Shown here in pieces: positions 25,785-35,339 of a stretch of 64,000 bases of DNA. The stretch is from the NCBI RefSeq assembly GCF_030150285.1, contig NZ_JASLGE010000053.1, positions 54,960 through 118,959 of the forward strand. Reading direction: 5' to 3'. A program made the position numbers and the translations under genes. Source of the DNA: Pseudomonas sp. (GTDB taxonomy: Bacteria > Pseudomonadota > Gammaproteobacteria > Pseudomonadales > Pseudomonadaceae). Position 1 is the first letter of the stretch; the number at the start of each line of letters is the position of its first letter. Below the pieces are notes generated by a model that did no database searches, was not told the origin of the DNA, and worked only from the letters and a program-made list of their open reading frames with translations.

Positions 25785-26711
25785 CTAACCCTGCGAGAGA
25801 AACTCGACGTGAAGACCGGAGATATCCGGTAATTGCGCCAGCAAATGATCCCGCAGCTCCACGATCTGCCCGCGTTTCAGGCTGTTTTTTAACCACACCA
25901 GGTAATACGCGTCGCCCGAAGCGACGGCCGAGGTGTACGGCAGCGAGACATAGCCCTCACGCACATCATCGGCCACCAGCGCCAAATCCCCGATGGACAC
26001 GCCATGCCCACGCACGGCGGCCGTGATGCCTTGATCCAGCGTGTCGAACACTTTGCCTGTGTTCAGCGAGACCTGGTCACTGAGGTTCAGGGCGGCCAAC
26101 CAGCGGCGCCAGTCACGGCGGTCGGCCGAGGGGTGAATCAGGGCGGCCGCCTGAAGCTGCTCCAGGCTCCACGGCGTTTGCCCCGCCACTTGCGGCGAGC
26201 AGATGGGAATCAACCATTCATCCAGCAGCTTGCAGTGCTCGACCCCCGCGTCAAAGTGGCCGTCACTCAGCAGGATCGCGCAGTCATAAGGCTCAGCGTG
26301 AAAGTCCACGGTGTCGACGTCCATCCACACACTGGACAATTGCACCGGCAGTTGCGCGGCACGTTGATCGGGCATTTCCAGCGTTTGCAGCAGCCAGCGC
26401 ATGGTCAGCGTTGAAGGGGCTTTAAGCCTCAGTTTGGCACTCTGAGCACGGAACGGCTGGCACGCCTGCTCAATCACCCGAAAACCGACCTTCAGTTGCG
26501 CCGACAAACGCTGGCCCTCCTCGCTCAGTGAAATTCGCGGGCCGTTGCGCGTGAACAAGCGGCACCCCAGCGCGTGCTCCAAGGTGCGCACATGCCGGCT
26601 GATCGCGCTTTGGGTAATCGACAGTTCTTCGGCGGCGCGCGTGAAGGAGCCGGTGCGCGCTGCCACTTCAAAAGCCCTGAGCGCATAAAGGGGCGGAATT
26701 CGTTCAACCAC
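25785..26711 (-). CDS. LysR-family regulator (GcvA-like)
   Basis: 308 residues. The N-terminus reads IPPLYALRAFEVAARTGSFT then RAAEELSITQSAISRHVRTL, the classic GcvA/AmpR subgroup DNA-binding helix, followed by the effector domain. It is divergent from a LysE-family exporter gene with 161 bases between them and probably controls it, in the manner of LysG/ArgP with LysE/ArgO (inference). A palindrome CTTACT-N15-AGTAAG lies just upstream of its start. The effector, perhaps an amino acid, is unknown. Confidence 0.9.
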   Translation of the reverse strand: MVERIPPLYALRAFEVAARTGSFTRAAEELSITQSAISRHVRTLEHALGCRLFTRNGPRISLSEEGQRLSAQLKVGFRVIEQACQPFRAQSAKLRLKAPSTLTMRWLLQTLEMPDQRAAQLPVQLSSVWMDVDTVDFHAEPYDCAILLSDGHFDAGVEHCKLLDEWLIPICSPQVAGQTPWSLEQLQAAALIHPSADRRDWRRWLAALNLSDQVSLNTGKVFDTLDQGITAAVRGHGVSIGDLALVADDVREGYVSLPYTSAVASGDAYYLVWLKNSLKRGQIVELRDHLLAQLPDISGLHVEFLSQG

Positions 26712-26719
26712 GACAAACC

Positions 26720-26746
26720 CTTACTCTGATTAATACTCATAGTAAG
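26720..26746. promoter_or_regulatory. Interrupted palindrome, candidate LysR operator
   Basis: CTTACT at 26720-26725 and its exact complement AGTAAG at 26741-26746 frame an AT-rich 15-base spacer that contains ATTAAT. It sits in the gap between the divergent LysR and LysE genes, nine bases above the LysR start, which suits autoregulation. Confidence 0.4.
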
Positions 26747-26872
26747 CCGTGGTTTTATCCGTTTTTCAACGGCCGCCGATCCCTTCAGAATCACGACTTA
26801 TCGAGGTCTGTGCAGGTGGCCTGGCCCGCACAGCACGTAAACATCCCCTTTCAATAATGAGTCAAACCCATC

Positions 26873-27508
26873 ATGGAACTGCCCTTGCTGCTGGTTTACG
26901 CCCTCAGTGTTTTTATGTTGATCATCACCCCGGGGCCGGTGGTGGCGCTGGTCATCAACACCACGCTGACCGCCGGGCCGCAACGCGCCCTGCTGACGGC
27001 ACTCGGGACCAACTGGGCGGCGCTGGTGCTCATCCTGTTGGCCGCACTGATTCTGGCGGGCACGGTGTCGCTCAACCCGCTGCTGCTTAATGGCGTGAGC
27101 CTGGTGGGCTGCCTGTTTATTGGCTACCTGGCGCTGCACGGGCTCAAGGATGCGCTGAGTACGCGCGCCCTCGATCAACCTTTTGGCCCGCCGCCCACCG
27201 CACCGACACGCAACGCGCTGCTAACGGGTTTCTGGGTGGGCATTTCAAACCCCAAGGACATCATTTTCTTCGTGTCGTTTTTCCCGCAATTCATTCACGT
27301 CACGCCCTCATTCAAAGGCAGCATTACACTGCTGTCCCTCGTCTGGATCGTGATCGACTTATCCATTCTGGCCGCGTACATCGTTCTTATGCGCCGCCCC
27401 TTCGCCCTCAAATACCGCAAAGGCATCAGCGTGGCCTCCAGCCTGACCTTGCTCGCCGTGGCGCTGGGCGGGCTGTTTTATTCCGTGCGGGCACTGCTGA
27501 ACGCCTGA
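26873..27508 (+). CDS. LysE-family amino acid exporter
   Basis: 211 residues with about six hydrophobic segments. The family N-terminus is clear: LLVYALSVFMLIITPGPVVA, where TPGP is the LysE/RhtB hallmark, then GLKDALSTRA, GFWVGISNPKDIIFFVSFFPQF (the second hallmark NPK) and C-terminal helices. Family members export lysine, arginine, homoserine, threonine or related compounds across the inner membrane. The divergent LysR probably controls it. The ribosome site is weak. Confidence 0.9.
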   Translation: MELPLLLVYALSVFMLIITPGPVVALVINTTLTAGPQRALLTALGTNWAALVLILLAALILAGTVSLNPLLLNGVSLVGCLFIGYLALHGLKDALSTRALDQPFGPPPTAPTRNALLTGFWVGISNPKDIIFFVSFFPQFIHVTPSFKGSITLLSLVWIVIDLSILAAYIVLMRRPFALKYRKGISVASSLTLLAVALGGLFYSVRALLNA

Positions 27509-27538
27509 TGGGCCTGCGCTTTTCACACGCCCACAAAA

Positions 27539-27564
27539 AAGGCCGCTGATTGCTCAGCGGCCTT
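27539..27564 (-). terminator. Terminator of kdgD, between convergent genes
   Basis: AAGGCCGCTGA and TCAGCGGCCTT form a perfect 11-bp stem with a TTGC loop; a T-run follows on the minus strand, just past the kdgD stop. It may also stop transcripts from the LysE gene on the other strand. Confidence 0.85.
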
Positions 27565-27573
27565 GGGTGGAGC

Positions 27574-28485
27574 TTACTGCGGGCCTTGCTTATGGATCAG
27601 GGCCGCCAGTGCTTCGTATTCCTCTGGCAACAGTTCGGTCAGCGGCGTGCGCACAGGGCCTGCGCTGTGACCGGAGATGGTGGCACCTGCCTTGACGATA
27701 CTGACCGCATAACCGGCCTTGCGGTTACGGATGTCCAGGTACGGCAGGAAGAATTCATCAATGATTTTGTTGACGGTTTCGTGGTCTTCACGGGAAATCG
27801 CGCGGTAGAAGTCCATCGCGGTTTTCGGGATGAAGTTGAACACGGCCGACGAGTAAACCGGCACGCCCAGCGCTCTGTAGGCAGCGGCGTACACTTCAGC
27901 GGTCGGCAAGCCGCCCAGGTAGCTGAAACGGTCACCCAGACGGCGGCGGATCGAAACCATCAGTTCGATATCGCCCAGGCCATCTTTGTAGCCGATCAGG
28001 TTCGGGCAACGCTCAGCCAGACGCTCCAGCAGCGGTGCAGTCAGGCGGCAGACGTTACGGTTGTAAACAACCACACCGATCTTGACCGAGTTGCACACGG
28101 CTTCCACGTGGGCAGCGACACCGTCCTGGCTGGCTTCAGTCAGGTAGTGCGGCAGCAGCAACAGACCTTTGGCACCCAGGCGCTCGGCTTCTTGTGCGTA
28201 TTCAATGGCCTGGCGAGTGGAACCGCCCACACCGGCCAGGATAGGCACGCTTTTGGCGCACGTATCAACGGCTGTTTTGATCACTTGCGAATATTCGCTG
28301 GCCGCCAGGGAGAAGAACTCGCCCGTACCGCCCGCCGCGAACAAGGCGGAGGCACCGTACGGGGCCAGCCATTCCAGTCGCTTGATGTAGCCCTCTTGGT
28401 GGAAGTCACCTTGGGCATCGAAATCGGTTAACGGGAAAGACAGCAGACCGGAAGAGAGGATGGACTTCAGTTCTTGTGGATTCAT
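27574..28485 (-). CDS. kdgD: 5-dehydro-4-deoxyglucarate dehydratase
   Basis: 303 residues from the ATG at 28485, the standard length of KdgD; AGGGTG lies upstream. It is a DapA-family TIM barrel: Schiff-base Lys in IGYKDGLGD, catalytic Tyr in VVVYNRNVCRL, substrate loop FAAGGTGEFFSLA. It converts 5-dehydro-4-deoxy-D-glucarate to 2,5-dioxopentanoate with loss of CO2 and water, in the glucarate/galactarate route to 2-oxoglutarate. The usual partners (glucarate dehydratase, dioxovalerate dehydrogenase, transporter) are not adjacent. A weak inverted element, AAGTcatcgtacaACTT, at 28545-28561 could be a GntR-type site. Confidence 0.9.
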   Translation of the reverse strand: MNPQELKSILSSGLLSFPLTDFDAQGDFHQEGYIKRLEWLAPYGASALFAAGGTGEFFSLAASEYSQVIKTAVDTCAKSVPILAGVGGSTRQAIEYAQEAERLGAKGLLLLPHYLTEASQDGVAAHVEAVCNSVKIGVVVYNRNVCRLTAPLLERLAERCPNLIGYKDGLGDIELMVSIRRRLGDRFSYLGGLPTAEVYAAAYRALGVPVYSSAVFNFIPKTAMDFYRAISREDHETVNKIIDEFFLPYLDIRNRKAGYAVSIVKAGATISGHSAGPVRTPLTELLPEEYEALAALIHKQGPQ

Positions 28486-28932
28486 TATTCGAACACCCTG
28501 GGGGCTTGTTGTGATGAAAAAGTAGCAGCACTTGGCTGTGTCGTAAGTCATCGTACAACTTAATAAATTAACGTCAATCTCATTTCTTCAAATCCACGAC
28601 AAAACGGTTCGCGTTTCTCTCTATAAAAACCATAAAAGCCTTTAAATATATATAGTTAGACAAGCAATCCGAGAAGCGAATTATTTTTCCGACAGATATA
28701 CGTTGTCTGAGCACACGCCTTACAGGCGAGACTGATCACTCCCCTCGCGTTCTCCGTGACGACACGACCTACCGAAATGAAGCCCTTTTCCATAGACCCG
28801 CTGACATAACGTGTCACCGACCTACGACACACCCGGACACATCCCCCAAACACCCCCTCTGCGTCCGATACGCATTCATTGGCCGAGTCGCCACCCTATC
28901 CGCCCCCCTCATCAGCCAAAGGATCCCAGAGG
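28486..28932. promoter_or_regulatory. Divergent promoter region between kdgD and the subtilisin autotransporter
   Basis: 447 bases, AT-rich especially at 28620-28690, with no gene visible. It should hold promoters for kdgD (minus) and the autotransporter (plus). A weak palindrome lies at 28545-28561. Nothing else is identified. Confidence 0.45.
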
Positions 28933-31900
28933 ATGCTGAACCCCAAACAACGCAGCCACTCGCCCCACCCCGGCCTGCTCCACGCCTCGCACTGGCGGCT
29001 CACCGTCAGCCTGTTGGCGGGCTTGTCATTACCGGCACAGGCCTACCACGAACAGGGCCGCCTGCTCGATGCGTCGAGCTGGCACAGCCCTGAGTTCAAG
29101 CGCGTTTGGGGCTTGGAGGCGATCGGGGCCGACTTTGCCTACGCTCGGGGGCTAAGCGGCAGTGGCGTGCGTTTGGGGGTGGCCGACAGCGGCGTCGATA
29201 CTCGCCACCCCGAATTTGCCGCCAAGGATGTGCAGGCCCTGCGCCTGGCCGACGAGGGCTGCGCGCGCGAAAGGCTCGCCACGGCCACCGACAACGGGTG
29301 CTTCCATACCGATGGCGACAGGGCCAGCGTTCACGTTAACGAAGCCGATGAGCACTATCTGGCGACCCTTAAATCACTCACCGCACAGGGCGCACTGCCC
29401 GAAAAATACCTGACTGACTACCTCGCCAGCCTGGGGGCGAGGTATGAAGACCACGGCACCCATGTCGCTGGCACGGTGCTGGCCGCTCGCAATGGCCAGG
29501 GCACCCACGGCGTCGCTTATGCAGCGGCCCTGAACACGGTGCGTATTGCCAGCCACTCCCTGGACACCCCTACGCCCTTAACATCAGATGCTCCCCGCGC
29601 GGTAGAGCCGGTCGACCCACACACAGCGGCCACCCTTTATGCCCGGTTACGCGAGCAGAACGTGCGGGTCGTCAATCACAGCTGGGGGTTGAACGAAGAC
29701 CTGAAGACCGTCGATGAACTGGACGAGGTGCTGCATGATCAGCGTTCAGGCGTGGGCGCATTGCTGGCTCAGGGCTCGTTCGACACAGGGGTCTTGCAAG
29801 TGTTTGCCGCTGGTAACGCTCCTGACGATGAGGTGAACCTGTCACCTGAGACCGCGCCGTTTGCCGACCCCATCGCCACTTTGCCACGCGCATTCCCGGC
29901 ACTGGAACCGTACTGGTTGAGCGTGGTGAACCTGGACAACAGCCTGAAGCTTTCCACCGGTTCAGCGCGTTGCGGCTACAGCAAGAACTGGTGCGTGGCC
30001 GCACCGGGCAGCGACATTGACGCCCCTACCCTCAGCGGGGAAATCGACTACGGCCTGCTCCATAACGCCCAAGGCGAAGTCGATGGTGTGCAGGTCACGG
30101 GAGACCGCCCGGTCTTTGATTATGCCCGCCACAGCGGCACATCCATGGCCGCCCCCCATGTGACCGGCGCACTGGGCCTGTTGATGGAACGCTTCCCTTA
30201 CCTCGACAACCCTCAGGTACGCGATGTGCTGCTGACCACCGCACGCGACCTGGGCGCACCCGGCGTTGATGACGTGTACGGCTGGGGCCTGGTGGACTTG
30301 AAAAAAGCCATCGACGGCCCCGGCCAGTTACGGGTCGACACGCAGGTAGTGATGGACCGCCGGGCGGGCGGCGCGACCGTGTGGCAAGGCGGTGCCTGGG
30401 ACGATTGGCGCAACGATATCAGCGGGCCGGGACGCCTCGAAAAATCCGCTGACGGCTGGCTGCGGCTCAGCGGTGACAACAGCTTTGGGGGCGCAACCGT
30501 CAACGGCGGCATCCTGGAATTTGACGGCTTCAATCGCCTCTCCCGCGACGTGACGGTCGAAGGCGGCCTGTTGCGGCTGAACGGCACCTTGCAGGGCAGT
30601 CACCTCGACATCAATGGCGGTATGGCCCACATCACCGGGCAACAGCTCGATGCCGACACTCGCGTGGGTAAAAACGGCTGGCTCAGCGGTGATGGCCAAC
30701 TGTCCAATACCACCGTGTCCGGCACGCTAATGCCCGGCAGTGAACACCGCCCGATGACCATCACCGGCGATTATCAACAACACCCTGAAGCCACCCTGAT
30801 CGCACGCCTTGGGCAGGCCCCCGGCTTGCCGGCGCTGCATGTCACCGGGCACGCGACGCTGGCGGGCGGCACGCTGCACCTGACGCCCCAAGCCAATGTG
30901 TACCCGCTGGGGCAACGCTTCCAGATCCTGCAAGCCGACGGCGCACTCACGGGCGAGTTCAGCGCGCTGGATGCTCAGCAGTTCTCACCCTTTCTGGCGT
31001 TCACCCCCACCCAGGATGCCCACGGCGCGTGGGTCGAGGTGAAGCGCGGCCTGCCGCTGGCCTCAGCCGCTCATACGGCCAATCAGCGCGCCACTGCACG
31101 GGCCGCCGACACGCTGGAGATGTCCCGACCTCTGGCGCAGCGCCTGACCTCATTGGCCCCGAACGAAGCGCCCCGGGCGCTGGACCAATTGAGCGGCGAG
31201 TTACACGCCAGCACCCAATGGGCGCTGTTTGAAAACAGCCGGCTGATACGTGATGCAGCATTGGGTAGGGCACGGGGCGACCTCAACAACCTGGCCCTTC
31301 AGGCCGACGGCGCGCGCCAGACTGTTTGGGTGCAGGCCCTGCATCAAAACGGCCGCCGCGAGGCCGATGCAAACGCTTCGCAGGTCAATCACAACAGCAC
31401 CGGCGTGTTGATCGGGGCCGACCATGTGTTCGAACAAGGCACCCGCGCCGGTGTGCTGCTCGCCAGCAGCCAGGGCCACATCAAAAGTACGGGCGGTGCC
31501 AAGGCGTCGTTCGACACGCAGCAGATCGGCCTGCATATCGGCCACACCTGGAGTGCTTTCAGCCTGTCCGCCGGGGTGGCCTACGCCCGTACCCCGATTC
31601 AGACCAAGCGCCGCGTCAGCCTTAAAGGCCTCGATGAAGGCCTGTCCAGCGACTACCTGAGCCATACCCGGCAACTGTTTGTCGAAGGCAACTACGCGCT
31701 GCGCCACGGGGCCTGGGATGTTCAGCCCTATGTGCAACTGGCGAGCGTTCGCACCACCCACGACAGTTTCAGTGAACGGGGCGGTCACAGCGCGCTGAAG
31801 GGCCAAGGGGCCAGCAACACCGTCAACCTGGTGACCAGCGGCGTGCGGGCCCAGTGGGACCTGAGCAAAACGTCGTTCGGGCCGTCATGGCTGAGCCTGA

Positions 31901-32142
31901 CGGGCGGCGTGGGCTACACCCACGCCAGTGGCGACCTGCGCCCGACCGCTGACCTCGCCTTGGACGGTGCCAGCCGCCAGCGCATCACCGGCGCGGCACT
32001 GGACAAACAGGCCTTGCAACTGGACCTGGGGGCTGTCGCACGGCTGTCCCGTGACAGCGCCTTGAGCCTGAGCCTGAACCACCAACACGGCGAGCATACG
32101 CAGGAGCACAGCGTGAACGCGCAGTACCGCTTCACCTTCTGA
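28933..32142 (+). CDS. Subtilisin-like (S8) autotransporter serine protease
   Basis: 1069 residues from the ATG at 28933, chosen because AAAGGA lies nine bases upstream and the signal peptide follows (LTVSLLAGLSLPAQA); a TTG 18 codons earlier is possible. The peptidase domain, about 40-480, has the full triad: Asp85 in GVADSGVDTRHPEF, His174 in DHGTHVAGTV, Ser404 in SGTSMAAPHVTG, plus Asn in AAGNAP. A beta-strand linker with GGATVNGGILEFDG repeats follows, then a C-terminal autotransporter barrel of about 280 residues ending in YRFTF. Such proteins (NalP, SphB1, PspA/PspB type) cleave surface or secreted proteins. The next gene is another autotransporter, a possible substrate. Confidence 0.93.
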   Translation: MLNPKQRSHSPHPGLLHASHWRLTVSLLAGLSLPAQAYHEQGRLLDASSWHSPEFKRVWGLEAIGADFAYARGLSGSGVRLGVADSGVDTRHPEFAAKDVQALRLADEGCARERLATATDNGCFHTDGDRASVHVNEADEHYLATLKSLTAQGALPEKYLTDYLASLGARYEDHGTHVAGTVLAARNGQGTHGVAYAAALNTVRIASHSLDTPTPLTSDAPRAVEPVDPHTAATLYARLREQNVRVVNHSWGLNEDLKTVDELDEVLHDQRSGVGALLAQGSFDTGVLQVFAAGNAPDDEVNLSPETAPFADPIATLPRAFPALEPYWLSVVNLDNSLKLSTGSARCGYSKNWCVAAPGSDIDAPTLSGEIDYGLLHNAQGEVDGVQVTGDRPVFDYARHSGTSMAAPHVTGALGLLMERFPYLDNPQVRDVLLTTARDLGAPGVDDVYGWGLVDLKKAIDGPGQLRVDTQVVMDRRAGGATVWQGGAWDDWRNDISGPGRLEKSADGWLRLSGDNSFGGATVNGGILEFDGFNRLSRDVTVEGGLLRLNGTLQGSHLDINGGMAHITGQQLDADTRVGKNGWLSGDGQLSNTTVSGTLMPGSEHRPMTITGDYQQHPEATLIARLGQAPGLPALHVTGHATLAGGTLHLTPQANVYPLGQRFQILQADGALTGEFSALDAQQFSPFLAFTPTQDAHGAWVEVKRGLPLASAAHTANQRATARAADTLEMSRPLAQRLTSLAPNEAPRALDQLSGELHASTQWALFENSRLIRDAALGRARGDLNNLALQADGARQTVWVQALHQNGRREADANASQVNHNSTGVLIGADHVFEQGTRAGVLLASSQGHIKSTGGAKASFDTQQIGLHIGHTWSAFSLSAGVAYARTPIQTKRRVSLKGLDEGLSSDYLSHTRQLFVEGNYALRHGAWDVQPYVQLASVRTTHDSFSERGGHSALKGQGASNTVNLVTSGVRAQWDLSKTSFGPSWLSLTGGVGYTHASGDLRPTADLALDGASRQRITGAALDKQALQLDLGAVARLSRDSALSLSLNHQHGEHTQEHSVNAQYRFTF

Positions 32143-32265
32143 CCCACCTGCACCGCCAGCCCCTCCGCGCCGATCTCCCGATTCGCCGCGGGGGGCGCTA
32201 CATCATTCTGTAAGAACATCTCGCTATACAGGTGCGCTCGGTTATCCCCTAAAAGGTCGTTTGTC

Positions 32266-35238
32266 ATGCCCTCTTCACCCCAACGCCTTGCATTCGCCAT
32301 CGCGCTTATCAGTGCGTCCAGCGGTTTTACGTCGTTGGCGCAGGCCAAAGACACCGTGCTGAACAACGACAGCACCAGCGCACTGAACCTCAATGCCAGC
32401 GACACGCTGACGGTGAAACCCGGTGCCAGCCTCACCACCCCAAAAGTCGCCGTCACCCTCAAGGGCACGACCACGGGCACGGGCGTGGTGATCGATAACG
32501 CGGGCCAGTTGGTGTCCACCGGCGGGCGCGCCATCGACAGCTCCGGCAGTGCCGACGGCGAGCGTATCTATCGCATTTACAACCGCGCTGGCGCGACGAT
32601 CCAGGGCAGCAACGATGCGCTGCGCATCGACACCGACTTCAGCAGCGGCAGCCTGCTGATCGACAACAGCGGCACCCTTCGCTCCACCGACGGCGGCCAG
32701 GCCATCGACCTGGATTCCGTGCGCAGCGAGGGCGTCACCACGACGCTGATCAACCGTGAAGGCGGGCTGATTCGCGGCGAGCTCAGCGACGGCATGAAGA
32801 CCGGCTCCAATGCCAGCATTACCAACCTGGGCGAGATCTCCACGGGGGATGCGAAGTCCGACGACAACAAATTCGACGGCATCGATATTGACTCCGCCAC
32901 CGGCGTCACCGTGACCAACTACGGCACTATTTCAGGTGGCCGTCACGGCATCACCACCGACCTGGGGGCCACGCTGCACAACTTTGGCGAAGTCACTGGC
33001 CGCAACGGCTCGGGCTTTGGCTCGGACGGTAATGGCACCGTGATCAACCACGGCATCATCACCGGCGCTTATTCCGGGCTCAAGGCCAACGGAGATGGCG
33101 ATGGCGTCGACATCGACCTCATTGCCCATATCGAAAACTATGGCGTGATCCAGGGCACCGGGGCGGGCGGCGTCGACAAGAACGGTTTCGCCAACGGCAG
33201 CGAGGGCGTCGCCATGGGCGGCGGCTATCTGCTTAACGCCCAAGGTGCGCGCATCAGCGGTGCCAACAATGCCGTGCTGGTGGATGACGGCAGCGATGGC
33301 GCGGGCGTCGCCGCCTCCACCCTGATCAACTACGGCACGATTGAAGGGCTGAACGGCTTTGGCGTGACGTTTGTGGGCGAGTTCGATGACACGGTCTACA
33401 ACAACGGCCTGATCAGCGCCAGCAACGGGCTGGCGCTGGACATGGGCGGCGGCAACGACACCCTGATACTGGGCAGCGCCAGCCGTTTCGTTGGCGTAGT
33501 GGACGGCGGCAGTGGCATTGACCGGGTCGTGATGGATGACGCGGCAGGCGGCAGCTTCGGCAATAGCCGTAACTTTGAAGGGTTGGACGTGAAATCAGGC
33601 AACTGGACCCTCACCAGTCAGGGCGACTTTAGCGAGGGGGCCAGGGTGTTCGACGGCGCACGCCTGATCAATCAGGGCGCTATCAGCGGCACCGTCACCG
33701 TCGATGCCGGCGGTGTCTACGCGGGCGGTGGCAGCGCGGGCCACATGCAGGTCAACGGCACGCTGCAAACCAGCACATCCCTGGGCAGCGCGACCATCAC
33801 CCATGACCTGACCCTGAGCAACGGCGCAACCCTGGCGTATGGCGTCAACCCCGACGGCAGCAGCGCACCGGTGCATGTGGGCGGCACCGCCACCCTCAAT
33901 GGCGCAACCCTGGCGGTGCAGGCCGGTAGCGGCACTTACCCCTGGTTGAGCCGCTACACCGTACTGAATGCCGGGGCGATCAACGGCACCTTTGGCACCG
34001 TCACCAGCGACTATGCCTTCCTCACCCCGACGCTGGCGTACAACCCTACCCGCGTCGACCTCACTTATGCGCGCAATGACGTGGCGTTTAGCCAATACGC
34101 CAGCAGCACCAATGGCCGCCACGCCGCTCAGGGTTTGGCCACACTGGCGGCCGGTAACGCGCTGTACAACGCCTTGCTGAACACCAGCACGCACACCGCC
34201 GGTGCCGCCATCGAACAACTGGCGGGCAGCAGCACTGCCAGCCTGAGCAGCGCCACGTTGATCGCCAGCCAGCACGTGAGCAGCAGCATGTTGACCGCCC
34301 TGCACTCGCTGGGGTCAGGAGCTGGCCTAAACATGGCCGTCACGGCCCAGGACACCCCGGCCCTTGCGGCCACTGGCGTGCCCGCCGGGTTACGCAACCT
34401 CAATGACCCTAACGCCCAAGGGCGGCTGTGGCTGCAAGGCTTGGGCAGTTACGGACGGCTGGATGGCGAACACGGTAGCAGCGACCTGACCCAGCGTACC
34501 CAGGGCGGCTTGCTGGGTGCGGATTGGGCACTGACGCCGGACTGGCGTGTGGGCGTGGTGGGCGGCTACTCAAAAACCGACATCGACACCCACGGCCTGG
34601 ACGGCACCGTCAACAGCTGGCATGCCGGTGCTTACGCCATGCGCCAAAGCGGCGCGCTGGCGCTAAGGTTGGGGGCGGCTTACAGCGGCCATAAGGGTGA
34701 CAGTCAACGCACCGTGGCTTTTAACGGCTTCGCCGACCGGCCAAAGGGCGACTACCACGCCAACAGCCAACAGGCATTTGCTGAACTGGGTTACGCCCTG
34801 GGCAGCGGTCGCTTGAGCGCAGAGCCTTTTGTCAACCTGGCCTATCAGCGCTATCACCGTGACGGTTACACCGAAAAAGGCGGTGCGGCGGCCCTGAAGG
34901 TCAATGCACACACCCAAAACAACGTCAGCAGCACGGCGGGCCTGCGCCTGGCGCACCTCAGCCAGTTGGACAATGGCATGAGCCTCACCCCTCGCCTGAG
35001 CGCTGGCTGGAAGCACAGCTATGGCGACGTCAACCCTTCAACCCGACAAGCCTATGTGCTCGGCGGCTCAGCCTTTCAGGTCGAGGGCAGCGCGTTGGCC
35101 CGCGACAGCCTGGTGCTGGAAGCCGGCCTGGACATTGGCCTCTCGGCCCGGCAAACACTGGGGGTGGGCTACACCGGTGATATCGGCAATAACAGCCGCA
35201 ATCACGGCCTGATGGGGCAATGGCAAATGAGTTTCTAA
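32266..35238 (+). CDS. Autotransporter with beta-helix passenger and C-terminal barrel
   Basis: 990 residues. The signal peptide is AFAIALISASSGFTSLAQA. The passenger, about 30-650, is rich in short repeats of the form N-Y/F/L-G-x-I-x-G (TNYGTISGGRHGI, INHGIITGAYSG, ENYGVIQGTGAG, YNNGLISASNG), a right-handed beta-helix pattern. A conserved junction (YTVLNAGAINGTFGTV) precedes the roughly 280-residue barrel that ends in GQWQMSF. No catalytic motif is visible, so an adhesin or aggregation role is inferred. It begins 123 bases after the S8 autotransporter on the same strand and may share its transcript. Confidence 0.9.
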   Translation: MPSSPQRLAFAIALISASSGFTSLAQAKDTVLNNDSTSALNLNASDTLTVKPGASLTTPKVAVTLKGTTTGTGVVIDNAGQLVSTGGRAIDSSGSADGERIYRIYNRAGATIQGSNDALRIDTDFSSGSLLIDNSGTLRSTDGGQAIDLDSVRSEGVTTTLINREGGLIRGELSDGMKTGSNASITNLGEISTGDAKSDDNKFDGIDIDSATGVTVTNYGTISGGRHGITTDLGATLHNFGEVTGRNGSGFGSDGNGTVINHGIITGAYSGLKANGDGDGVDIDLIAHIENYGVIQGTGAGGVDKNGFANGSEGVAMGGGYLLNAQGARISGANNAVLVDDGSDGAGVAASTLINYGTIEGLNGFGVTFVGEFDDTVYNNGLISASNGLALDMGGGNDTLILGSASRFVGVVDGGSGIDRVVMDDAAGGSFGNSRNFEGLDVKSGNWTLTSQGDFSEGARVFDGARLINQGAISGTVTVDAGGVYAGGGSAGHMQVNGTLQTSTSLGSATITHDLTLSNGATLAYGVNPDGSSAPVHVGGTATLNGATLAVQAGSGTYPWLSRYTVLNAGAINGTFGTVTSDYAFLTPTLAYNPTRVDLTYARNDVAFSQYASSTNGRHAAQGLATLAAGNALYNALLNTSTHTAGAAIEQLAGSSTASLSSATLIASQHVSSSMLTALHSLGSGAGLNMAVTAQDTPALAATGVPAGLRNLNDPNAQGRLWLQGLGSYGRLDGEHGSSDLTQRTQGGLLGADWALTPDWRVGVVGGYSKTDIDTHGLDGTVNSWHAGAYAMRQSGALALRLGAAYSGHKGDSQRTVAFNGFADRPKGDYHANSQQAFAELGYALGSGRLSAEPFVNLAYQRYHRDGYTEKGGAAALKVNAHTQNNVSSTAGLRLAHLSQLDNGMSLTPRLSAGWKHSYGDVNPSTRQAYVLGGSAFQVEGSALARDSLVLEAGLDIGLSARQTLGVGYTGDIGNNSRNHGLMGQWQMSF

Positions 35239-35256
35239 CCCCCTGCGCTGCCGGCT

Positions 35257-35276
35257 CCCCGGGTGCATACCCGGGG
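35257..35276 (+). terminator. Hairpin after the autotransporter pair
   Basis: CCCCGGGT and ACCCGGGG form a perfect 8-bp stem with a GCAT loop, 18 bases past the stop. The following bases are not T-rich, so it may rely on Rho or act as a stabiliser. Confidence 0.5.
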
Positions 35277-35339
35277 TGTCTCGGCGCGGCCACCGGCTGC
35301 AATCAAGCGAAGAACTGTCACGCTCAGCGCCGGCGGTGA

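Noticed and set aside
33595..34305. 236-residue minus-strand frame inside the second autotransporter
   Set aside because: Antisense of a repeat-rich gene with high-GC codon bias; no domain seen.
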